Under the pieces are notes generated by a model, which was given only the letters and a program-made list of their open reading frames with translations, ran no database searches and was not told the origin of the DNA. Source: Hymenolepis diminuta (Eukaryota > Platyhelminthes > Cestoda > Cyclophyllidea > Hymenolepididae). Taken from it: a DNA stretch of 64,000 nt. Below are positions 1 to 12,100 of the stretch, piece after piece. How positions within the stretch are numbered: position 1 is the stretch's first letter; each line of letters begins with the position of its first letter. Location of the stretch: contig CAADRB010000059.1 in the NCBI GenBank assembly GCA_900708905.1, positions 328,564-392,563 of the forward strand, in the 5' to 3' direction. The position numbers and the translations under genes were made by a program.

Positions 1-68
1 GCGCACCCTTGCCTGCACCGGGAATTCTACCCGCAGTTACCTAGTGCGTATATTTCGTCCGATTTTTG

Positions 69-164
69 ATGAGAAAACGGACAGAACTGCTGGATGAGGA
101 ACACATGCCCAGGAACACGCCTTCTCCATTAAGTGAAACACTCGGATTTAGTGCCATGGAAATG
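69..164 (+). CDS. Gene A exon 1 (first coding exon visible)
   Basis: ATG at 69 opens 32 codons ending at the donor ATG|gtaagt, phase 0, matching the phase-0 acceptor at 9527. The peptide starts MRKRTELLDEEHMPRNTPSP. The same frame is open upstream only to the TAG at 42-44, so either 69 is the start codon or TAG is the end of an intron and the exon starts at 45. In the second case it adds CVYFVRFL before MRKR, a hydrophobic run followed by basic residues as at the inner edge of a membrane helix. Confidence 0.5.
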
Positions 165-3100
165 GTAAGTATTCGATTGATATTGTCATTTGTACTATTC
201 TAAGTGAAGAAATAAGCACATCTTAACAGAGATTGGTTTACGATATTGTGATTGTGTATCTGCTCTTATATTCTTCTCGTTAGAATAATATTCTTCCATT
301 TAAAACAAATAATTCATTGTTTTTAATAACAAATATGGAAATTTTTGCACCACAGAAGCCGATTTCGTGATTTAGAATAATATGTTTATTGGAATGCCAT
401 ACCTTACTTCCGGAAATGTTGAATCGCCGTCTCAAATTTAGTAATTTTCACTTACTATTGGTATGCGGTGAGAGACAGGCCAATTTCTGAGTATTCATTG
501 TATTATTAATTGATTGAATTTTGTCGAACCGTTCGATAAGTTGTTTAAGTCCAGTTTTCTTGGACTTGGAGGATTGAAATGGCACCAAATGTAATCAGTA
601 AAATTTCGAAGTGATAGAAGCTTGAAACGCCATCATTTGCTGTGTATTTTCACTGTTAATACATCGTAAATCTATGGGGAAATAGCTTTATTTCTTCAGT
701 TCAGGCCTTGCGAAGCCGTTTTATGCACTCGCTTTGTTTAAATGAACTTTGTGCGAATATTACCATCGATTCGAATTTTTCTAATCCTTCCCGTAATTTG
801 TCACTTGAAAGAGATGTTTACCAAGCAAGAGAAATCACTTCCTGAAGTGTACTAAACTGTTTCCGTATTGTATTCAAATAAAATCAGTTTACTTTCACCT
901 TCTGCCTTCTTCGAGCATGAAATCACTGTCACAGTAACAGTTAAACTCATTTCTTGACGACTCACAATCAAAGGTAATATTCTAATTAATTTTGTAATTT
1001 ATGCTTTATTCTTTTAAATAAAGGTTCGCATCGGAGGTAAAACTTCAACAGAGGGTGAATAGCTTTCAATTTAATATTTAGAAAGGCAAATCAGAGAATT
1101 TTAATATTTAAATCAAATATTTTTTAAAGCTCCAATTGCAGTTACAGCCTTACTGCTTTAAATTTCAAGAAGGTGTTTCTTTGAAGCTTGATTTTCGAGG
1201 CTAGGGGATGAAGATTTTGGTGGATGGTGGTTTTTAGGAGTGGAGACCCGATTTGGCCAAATTTGAAAGGGTAGACGGTGATGGCTCTCCACATTTAGGG
1301 TTATTTGGAATAAATAGTTGAAGTCTTTCTTCTAATGGCCGAAATTGGCCTGCATGATTTTAACTTAGCTAAAATTAAATTAAAACTCTAATAAACCACA
1401 GGGAGCAACATCGAGGTATCAAGAGAAACTCTCTTTCATTTGTTTAATATTTACTAAATGAACAGTTCCCAATCGAAAATTCAAATTTCATGATTCGTCC
1501 TCCGGATTGATTAGTTTTATGCCATCAAAAAGGGTTCGTTTCGGTGCCTCAATTTATCTATTTCTTCATGCATTGAAATCTCCATTCTGTTGGTTACGTT
1601 TCCACTTGAATGAATGTTTATTTTGGGTGTTTAAATTTTACCAAAATTGAGCAAAAAATTACTACAAATGTTTTATTTTCTGCGTAGAAATGAGGGTGCA
1701 AGTCGGGCAATATGCGCAACATTTAAATGAAATTTTCACTTGAAGATGCTGACATGCGCGAACAGCGACTGCTGCCCCATTAAAATTTATTCTCCATCTT
1801 CTTGTGGGTTTAAAAAGTGAAGCTGGCGCCTTTTGGAGTAAAATTTTACGTCTACTTTTATGCGTCTATAAAGAAGTGGATAGAATTTCTCGTCGGATTA
1901 AGGTTGAAGGTTCAAGGAGTAATTAATATTCCCCGTCTAAGGCGATAATAGAAATGCGTTGAAAAAACGTCATGTCGAAATTTAGTCCCTGTGTGTAAGT
2001 ATGTTTATTCGGCCCTCTAAACATTCAAGAACCCGTCAAGCTATTGACATAACATGAAGCTCAAAAATCAGCTATTCCGGTGGAAAGAGTGTTATGGATC
2101 ATCTCAGAAGTATGTGTTCTGATCGATAGAAAAGCATTCGGGAACTTTCCTGCACTACTCATCGTCAAGGCAATTCAAGAAACTTGAGATGAATGATTAA
2201 GTCAAATTCATACTTCAAATTAAGCCCCATGGTATAGATTTATTAATAAAAGTATTAGGGGAGAGAAGAGGTTGAACGGTGGTAGGTTGGTTTTGGTGAT
2301 GGGAATGAAATTGTGGTAATATTATCAATAGTATAAACAATAGGATGAATTAGGAAATTTCGAGGTTTTTGGGATACTGCAACTTAGTGGTTTAAATGTC
2401 AGAGATCATTTCGAAAACAAAACTAAACAACTCCTGATGGTTTCACACAACAGCGTGGAATCACATTAGGGGGGAAAAGTGGTGCTATATAATAAATCCC
2501 AGGGTTGTCAACGCCTAATGAGAATACTCCTTTAGAGGACAAAGAATCTCCAAATGGATGCCAGTTTCTAAGTGGAGAGCTCACTAAAATACACCGATTC
2601 AACTAATCGGATGATGAGGCGTCTTTACAACAGTTTCGATGTCGAATCTCCACTCAGATACATTCTTAGCTCTTATTATAATGTGATACATCTACCGCCT
2701 CTGAAGATGATGACTCTGTACCTCCAACCTTCAAAGTTGGCAAAGAATGTGTCGATTTTAAATATTTTGTAGGTAGACTGACAATTTACAGCAATATCGA
2801 TTGCATCTTATCGATTTTACGCAAACTAATCTCAAACGCTTTGGTCACATTAGATCAACGAAAGCACTTGCCAATTAAAAGTATAACCCTGTCTATAGTT
2901 TAAAGTCATATCTTGACGATATATCTCAAGGCCTTTTCTATCTTCTTAGCCTCCAATCATAAGGTATAGCTCGTTTTGAAAAGTCGACCCGGATGAATAA
3001 GGTTGTGGTTTCAATACACGGTTCCACGTGTATTGAAGTTCCACGGTGGAACTTTTAAGAACCAACAGTCTCTACCGGTGTCGTTTTGTAATTGTTACAT

Positions 3101-6100
3101 GCGTTCATTTAAGTGCGTATCGAAGGATCAGTGAGGTTAAACGCATTGTAAAGGTCATTTCCGTTATTTGCGTCCTTTCGCTTTGCATTCCGTCCTTAAT
3201 ATTAATAAAATAGATTCAATAAATCACTTTCTAAAAATACACTAAGGGACAGGGACAGAGCTTATTTGCACAAAAAAGCGGAATGAATCTCTTGTTTATT
3301 AAAAAAATGTCCTTGAGAATAAAAACACATTCAAATACTTCATGCGTTTGGTTGCGAAATAATAAAATTTGAGAAATTTTTTATAAACACATATTTTTAT
3401 GTCAATAATTTAATATTTCTTATTTTTATTAATTTCAATTACTTTCTAAATAATTGTTGATTTCTATCTAAAATTAGTTTTTGAAATATTATGGAAATAT
3501 TTCCTCAAAAATATTGCAAATTTTATCAAAAGCTCGTCTTATTCAAATTTATACGAAAATTTTGAATTTTGAAATTTTTGTTTCCATCCTCCGCAATTTA
3601 TCAAAATTTTACACAATATTAATATAAATATTATCATTTCCCCATGAGAGAACAAAGAACTTGACACGTTTTAACCAATCAGTAGCGTTCCAAGAAGAGG
3701 GACAATAATGACTTCATGAGGGTACGTGAAGGAGAAAGCTCCGGCAATAGTAAATTGATGATTTAAAAATGGAATGAGTCGTTCTTTTTTAATCCAAAAG
3801 CATTGATTTATGAATACTTCCAATTTGTGATGACTTTATGTCAAATACTCATTGTTTGACTTCCAGGTTGATGTCTGCTTCATTCATTCCATGGTTGGTC
3901 GTGCCACTCCAAAAGCGAGTAGCCGAGACTACCACAAATATACACAACCCCATGATACTTTTTGGATAATTTTTCAAATCTACTTCCTCCGGATTTTAGG
4001 AGGAAGTAGAATAACTAAGAAATTTGAACAAAGTTTCGGAACCATTTTTAGATCATCCTGACAAGTGGCACGGATTTGACTTTATAAAACAATGGGGAGA
4101 AACTATTTTGGGCCTTATACCACATGAAAAGTGTCATTAATTTTAAAATTTCTGTACCCTAACTAGTGATAAATAAGAGAGTTTGTATTTTACCATTTGA
4201 CGCCCCCAAACTTAAATTCCTTCATGTAAATCCGAGGTTTTTATTGAATAAGTAGTATGATACCCCCTGAATTATGACGGGAGATTTAGCCGTCCATTTT
4301 TATCAAGTGTAACGAAACTTTCGAAGCTAGAGAGAATGAAATCAAGTAATTTTTAGCAATTTATGGCCAATTAGGCCTGTGTTCAATTCTTTGTGACATA
4401 CCCCTTTTTGGAGAAAAGCCGGTTATGATCTCTGTTTTACCCGACCGGTAACTAACTGTACTACCCTTTTAAATCTGCCTGCATCTTATTCTGGATTGCA
4501 GCACTTATCCTCACTTTGCAGGTTAAAATTAGAACGTTTATTATTCATTAATAATATTATTAAAGCATCAACTGATGTTGCTACCACTTTCCAAATTCGG
4601 GGCTTTAATTTCCCGAAAATGAATAAACCAATGAAATTAATTTCCTGGGTGTAGGCTAAGGTGCTTATTTTCAATTCGACTTATTTCGAGAGTTGAACAA
4701 TTTTTCTTCAGTAAAAATGCTTCCTGGACAGAATCCTGAACGAATTGTTGTTTCTCAATTTGTATTTTTCTGAGCCGTCTATCTCATCTAAATGTGTACT
4801 TTTTAATAATGCAGATTTGACCAGATTTGAGGAGCAGGTAACTTATTTGACCTTAATAATTTTTAAAGTACACATTAATATTGTTGCTTGTGGAAAAGCA
4901 AATAAATCTACAATGTGCAACTTAGGAAAGCCTCGAGCCGTGGGAATCAGGAAATTATTCTAATTGGTGGTTAAAGAGGAAGGTAGGGAGTAGAAATTGA
5001 GAAGACATGATATCAAAAGAGTTGAGTTCGCAATCTACAGAGCCTCCTTTCCAACTGGCTACTTTGTTGGCAAACCATTATTATCACCCAGCTTTGCATA
5101 AATAATAACTTCTCATTGCGGAAAGCAACTGAAACTGGTTGACGGAAGTCCGGGATCAAAAGCCAGAGGGAGAGAGAGGGCAATGCCAAGATATGGAACA
5201 CCAATTTCTTATAATATTTTGATAGGGATTGTAAGGTATTTTTGCTAAATGAACAGTTCATGCTCCAAAATTCAGTTGTCAAGATTCTTCCCCCGAGTCA
5301 TCCATTTCATTCGATTAAATTTTGTTTAAAATTAGAAAATCTGTTCCATCGAATATTTGCAGTTAAAATTCTGGAAGTAGGATGCTATTACGAGATCAAG
5401 TTCATTGAATTTTGATAGAAAACTCATTTTGACTCGATTTATGACCATTTCACAATCAAAATAACTGGTTACGAAAACTGAAATACATGAAATGGGCGGA
5501 ATCTTTGATCTCTTCTCCATGGGATTGGCTTGTTATTCTCATATTGATTACTGTTTGGTTTTTTAAGTGAATGTAATTGCGACTCACCTCCTCCGAAAGC
5601 AACATTAACAACAACTCGAACTTTTATATTTGACTGCTCAAAGTATGTGAAATCTATTTAACTGTGAATTTTTTTGAATCAAATTCTCATTGGATACAAC
5701 AGACTTGTGATCATGAAACCAGCCTTCGAAATTCGGCCATAATGTATATAATGCTTTGCGGAATACTAGAAGGGGAAAGAGTTTCCGTCCCATCGGAAAG
5801 GAAAAAAAATAACTGAAAGCTAGAAAGGAGAAGAGAGGATAAATCTATAGATAAAAAACCAAAATGTGCGAAGGGTGATCACTGGATTTTGTCGGTCTCT
5901 TCAATTAATGCACTACGATTTGAAAGCGTCCAGTCCTTTGTCCAATTCCCATCCACCATACGGTCTATTGCTAAATGGACTTATTACTTTGCTTTTGATT
6001 CAATTGCATTTCACGGAGCGGTCATCTTTTCTTAATGGTGAAGTAAAACTAGAAAACCATAAAATTATTGTACATGTCCAAGTTAACCTCCTCGGCCAAC

Positions 6101-9100
6101 AATGGATATAAAGGTGTGTAGCTCTCAAGATTACTATTGCAAATTAGGGAGGAAATTAAAATATGAGGCTGCCGACCTTGAAAAATAAGAGTATCTCTAG
6201 AACTCAAGTTGTGATTGGTACCTCTTTATCCTTAACATGTTCAAGATGCTTGAGGAGTCCAGTTCTCTTGATGGTTAGTTTTCAAGGCAATTGGGGGACA
6301 ATTGCATTGGTTTTCATTAGAGATTTGAACTTTCTTGCAGTTATCAAATGTCAGAAGGAAAGCTGGCATCTAAAATGGCGCGAGTTTACTGTATGGGATG
6401 CTGCATCACTCCCATCTTTAGAAAGGCAATTAGTTGGAAGACGTTCATATTTACAGCTCCGTGGGAAATAGATTTTATATCTTAGTAGAACTCATTGAAG
6501 GTGGTGTTTGGTATACTCACACATATTTTCCTGTCAATGCCCCGCTTTGTACAAGAATATAGTAGTGTAACAAGGACTATCGAACAATCTTCAACGCGAA
6601 ACGTATTTAAATTTAGAATTGCGCAATTCATTTATTAGGCGGACAAGGACATTCTCTCTTGTTTGTTACCAAAAACAGTTTATAACAATCGTCAAAAGTG
6701 GGCCAACGGGAAATTCCGAAAACTTCGCACGATTATTTCCGTCTCATCCTATGATACAGCCTTATTTACCCAGGAAACTTCAGCCATTGGAGGAATACAA
6801 AAAGTGGGAACACGTAATATGTGACCTTGAGGCTCATTAGCTGGGTATACGCAATGACTTTCAGCGAATGGCGCCTCGATTCACGCGCCTTTTGGTGCGT
6901 ATAGTTAATCGATCAGACAATATGCTAATGGTAAACCCGCGTATTTTCGGTTCACTTACAAGTGACTCATCCCTCATAGTACAAATGAACGATCCTTTCT
7001 TGGTATTTATGTGCGCGTCTTTTCACCTTCCTCGTTGCATAAATTATAAAAAACTGCCATTTCAGAAGATTGTTCATTTCAGGCGCTTTTCTTCCTCCTA
7101 AGCAAATTCACTTTTCATTTGATTTTAATCAAATAATAATGAAATTAAAAGCTCCATTTCCTTGCGAATGCTCAGGGCTGAAACAATATTCATTGGCTAA
7201 AAAAGATAGACTTTTTGAAACTAAAAGAAGTCAAATCAATCAATATTTCTCTATCAAAATCGTAGAGAAGAATGTTTACCTAATGAAAGATATTCTCGAC
7301 GAATCTCGTTTTTCTTTTCAACCCAATTTAAAGCCATGAACCCTTGTTCGAAACCATTTAGTACCTCAGTATTTTCATACTTGTTCCTCAAAATACAAAT
7401 ATAAATTACAACGCGTATCCCTTTGGAGATTAATTTAATTCAATATAATAATGAGCATCAGTGTACTGAAACTTACAAGTAGTAATAATCTCAAACAAAA
7501 TTGTGATTTAATGTGTTTCATATCGAGTTGTTTGTGAGCTTCTCAGCGCACGACAGTGCAAGGTCACGTGGGTAGCTTAAGAGCCAAGATTTCTGAGGCG
7601 ATGCACACTCGTCGTCTTGTTATCGGAAGTGGATGTTGCATGAAGATCTCGAATTAGCCAATCACATGAGAGGCTACCTTTGATTGGAGGGAGACTACGT
7701 ATTGCTAGTAAGAATTCTGATAGAGTTTATCAGTTCCATTGAATTTGAATCGCTTTTCTCGGTAAGAAAGGGCCATTGTCATTTAAAAATTTCCTTATAT
7801 GCTCTGATTCACGTTTATTTTAATTTTTCATTGTCTCCCCATTTATAATTCCCCTTATAACTTCCCTCTAGAACATTTCAAAAATTAAATTTTCCAAAAA
7901 ATAAAATGCAATGAAAAGGATACATTTGTTTAATTAAATAAATTATCGGATTAAAGGAATTAATAAAGTTTAAATTTAATTATTTTTGGCGAGAAAACCG
8001 GTGTTTGATCAGACTCACCTATTTATTCTCAAAAATTAATTCTTTATATCGCAAATAACATTGAACAACAACTGAATTTCAGTAATATCTCCAAAATACC
8101 TTTATTTATTACAATTAAATTATATTGTGGTCACATTTAATTTCCTCGCCTACGTTTTGCCCATCGTCTAGTATGCTTGTTTCCTACACATGTCAGAAGG
8201 TACTGATTCGTATGAATCCCTGATATACGAATGTGCCCCCATTAACTGTCGTTGGGAGAGGCTGGCACAGTAATCACTAGAAAAGAATGATCTCTCCTAC
8301 TCATATCATCGTTTCCTGATGAATAAAGGTGTCAGAACTTGCAAGCACTCGGAGCTCTGAAAATGTCCCAAATAGAGATTCGAAAAGTCCACATTTGGGA
8401 AATTTAAACAAAATCAGGGAATTAGCCAACGAAGGGCGAGTTCTCAGACAATTTTCTAAAAGTAACTCTGATGACTATGTCTGTTTGTCTAACATTGTTG
8501 CTAGTCGATCCTTTAGAACGCTCCTTCTAAAATTGTTGTCATCGTTGCCGGTTTTAACATTTTCTTGTTGGATCCTCACAGTTTTTTCCCTTTCACTGCA
8601 TCACTTTCTCGGCAAATGATTCTGGAAGGTCAATGTTAGGCGCAAGAAAAATCGAGACGGAGAGTTGCGTACACGATTAAACACCGTCTTTGAGGTTACT
8701 TTAAATTTTATTAGGACATATTGCGCATCAGCATGAACTATTAGAACATTCAGTTAAAATTCGGTTGCTAACCTTCCTTTTACCAGACAGACGCATATTT
8801 TAATGACAAATTAACTGTCCCGCCAAGATTTGATTGCTCTCTTCCCAATAACAATAAAATCACAAATAGCAAATCCCTAAAATAACATTTAAATCATTCT
8901 TATAATTCCCATTACACAGTATTAACAAAACGATTAGGGAACTTCATAGCAGCTCCTACGCAACATCTTGATTCTTGGGGTTTGTGCTTGTTCCGGTATT
9001 TCCTGATATTTTGAAGTTCATTGACGGTCTCTGACAACTGTTCTTTCTCAGTTAAATATCAGGTGACCGTCTAGACACAGTCTGCAAAGAAGTTTTATAA

Positions 9101-12100
9101 CTGAACAACCGGGACACTAGTACACTTATTTTACAACTTCATTCAAGTCCTATTAGATGTCTTTATAAAAAAAATGGCACAACAAAGAAAATACCAGTAG
9201 GGAAATTTTTTTCATATTTAAACTGCGATAAAACAAACTCTCATGTCCCTTTAGGTGTTGGGTGGTGAAGTAGCATCATGGAGTCTCTTTGTTAAGAAAT
9301 CTGAATTCTGTCACCCTCTTTGTTAGTCAGCCCCAACCTGTTAGATTGGTCATTCTCCCCACCGAGTGTGCGTTTGTTCTCGGTAAACCCTTGACCTCTG
9401 ACTCGAAAACGAATTCTTTAACACCTGCTCCACTGGCTCACTTTGTACGATTCACATATTTTGCACGAATATCTTTCAAAGCTGTTGGTAAAATTGAGTT
9501 TTTTATATTCCTTTCATCTAAACTAGAATCACTGCGACGTGACTGAGGTGACTTCAACAGTGCCGAATTTGGTTGTCAGTAGGCATAATACTCTTCGATC
9601 AGATACCTCACTCTCACCGAGTGAATTCGATCGCATGATCAATGCCAACTTTCCTCAAGTCCTTGATGCTGCAGACGATATAGGGTTCGAAACCATGCGG
9701 AGTGATACAACCAACGTCACAAGTGCTGGTCTCAGCACGTTGTACCTTCAAGCCAAATCAACCTCGACACCCTCCCTTCTAGCCGAACTTTCGCTGTCTG
9801 AATCCACAAAGAAGGCGATCAATAACTTGGAACGTTGTCTCCAGGATATCGGTCCAGAGTCCGGTATTGGAATTTCTCCAGCCGATTTTGGTGAATATGG
9901 ATCATTTAGCGATAATCCCCAAACCAGTAGTAACCTCTTAGCACCTCCACCAAATGAACATAAATGGAGTTTAAATTCTAGCCTCGAGATTGGGGAAACT
10001 GGAAGCGAAGAGGAAGAAGCTTGCCAGTTATCCCTTTACACCGCTCCTGACACTCGAGTTGAGCGTCAACTTTACTCACTAGATGGAAATAGACGATCAT
10101 CTTTTGAAAGTGTCTACTCGCCACCTGTAGTATCTGAACAAGTTGTCAATGAAGTTATCCATGTTCCTTCACACAAAGTTACTGTCTTTATCCAAGATGA
10201 CACACCAAAAATCAGACCCGTAAAAGAAATAACCCCACCTCCTAGGACTCCTCAAAGAACTGAAACTCCTGCCCCTTCATCAAATTCTGTTACAACATCA
10301 ATTAGTGAAATCATATCCACCCCTCCGTCAGAGCCGTCTCCTACAATTCCAGAAAATAGCGATAAAGAAATAGACGCGTCTTCTACCCATTCGGCCGCGA
10401 CTTTGGGAAAAGAGGACCATATACAGCTGGCCGAGGCTGTGAACCAATCAGAAGATAGTGAGGCGGAAAGTGAACGCCGTGGGCTGATTACAACTGTTGT
10501 TACTGTACCGATTGCCTGCGAAGGGCAGTCCGGTGAGAGGAAAGACTCGGCGAAAATTACGCCCAAACCGCGCATTCAGACGGTGATTCAGAGGCCGAAG
10601 AATATGGAATCCATCGAAGATGATTACGAGTGGGCGAGAAAAATCCAGGAAATTGCTCAATGGCAAGCTGATGTAAATTTGGCTATGCAGAATGGCGTTT
10701 CGAATGGAACTTTCATTAATTCTCCTGGAGACGAAGTTGGAGAGGAATCAATTATATCTGAGTCCCATAGACCGAAACCGCTGAAAAGACGGAATAGACC
10801 TGTTGCAGATCAAAAAACTATCATACAACGTCCAACAATGGTGACAACTCGGACGTTTGAATGTAATTCCCAACCAGGTCCTGGAAACAAGTTAGAAAGC
10901 ATGGTAGAAAGCCATTATTTTGTTTAAAATCGATCGCCAAAATAAAAGTATATTTAAGAGCTTGTCCTTTTTAAAGCAGCGCTTGCTACAACCATCGGCT
11001 CTCTCATTCGGCGAAAATACTCGGAACGATATGTTTTCAAGACGCTTCGGAATATCTCCAAATCCAACTGGCAATCGACAAACTCCATTTCCTAAACCTC
11101 TTCCGATTCCTTCAGGAAATGCGTAAATTTCATTCGCTTTTAAATTAGATTAATATATGATAACAATCTTATGGCGCTTTTCTTTCAGCCCGGAGCTTTC
11201 AAAATCAGCTAACTTTAAACGAGAAAGTCCCGTCTACCATGTTATTGACCTCAGCAAACAAAACGGTAAAAACTCGCTTTCTCCAACGCAGGTTCATCCC
11301 AAAGGTAAGTTCATGTCCAGTAATATCTGAAACTCATCAGTTTTCAAAATTATCAACTCCACTAAGCACGGTGATAATATAAACAAGAGCAAATATAGGA
11401 TTTTCAGACAGAATTAGGAGTTTTTCTCCAAAAAAATTTTGATTTTCCGGAAGTCTGTAAACGGAAATACCGAGACCTGCTTGACTAGTGAAACATAAAT
11501 AAAAGTCAACCTTTGAACGATTCAGGTTCCTCATTTTCGGCATTATATTTAAAAAAAGAAATGACGTTGATTTTATAGTTAGTGTCCTGGTTCCCACTTT
11601 CTGGAATGTGGACACAAAACCATCGTATCACACCAGAGACTCAGGCATCTCATTTCCACGGCATGACCTTTCTGGATACGCGGAAGCTCTAAGCTTGGCG
11701 ACAGCTGCTAACAACGCTCTATCAGAAGCTTTCAGTATGCGAGGAGGATACGCTGGTGAGATGCATGACAACTGCATGAAAAATCGATAAAATCGGTTTG
11801 AAAATTCGAAATGAATTGCGCTATTAGAGAATAGTTAAGTTAATTTAACAAATAAATATGATAATTTCGTTTAATTGGACCTAAAATTTGCATAGATGAT
11901 TTAAATAATTTATAAATTCTAAAATTAAATATATCCCGGTTTCAGAAACTAACACGGTCGTTGATGTAAACATATTTTATTTATAAATTCCTTCCGCCAA
12001 ATTAATTTTACCCGACAAAAAATTTCCTTTTTTAAATTAATTAAAAGTTTACATCAATTTAAAATGTTAATATTTCATCAAAATGGACAAATTCTGTAAA

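Larger units (their letters stand above)
165..9526 (+). other. Gene A intron 1 (9.4 kb)
   Basis: A long AT-rich intron from gtaagt (165) to ctag (9526). No convincing exon was found in it. It contains a pair of adjacent hairpins at 3012-3054, a run of five plus-strand open frames at 5866-7339 that look like a decayed coding element, and a degenerate SINE-like copy at 9327-9440 just before exon 2. The remaining AT-rich stretches show nothing I can name. Confidence 0.6.

Noticed and set aside
1..97. Open frame in another phase ending TGA at 95-97 as the last exon of an upstream gene
   Set aside because: Looks protein-like but is short and cannot be tested without upstream sequence; the gene A reading has a matching downstream exon.
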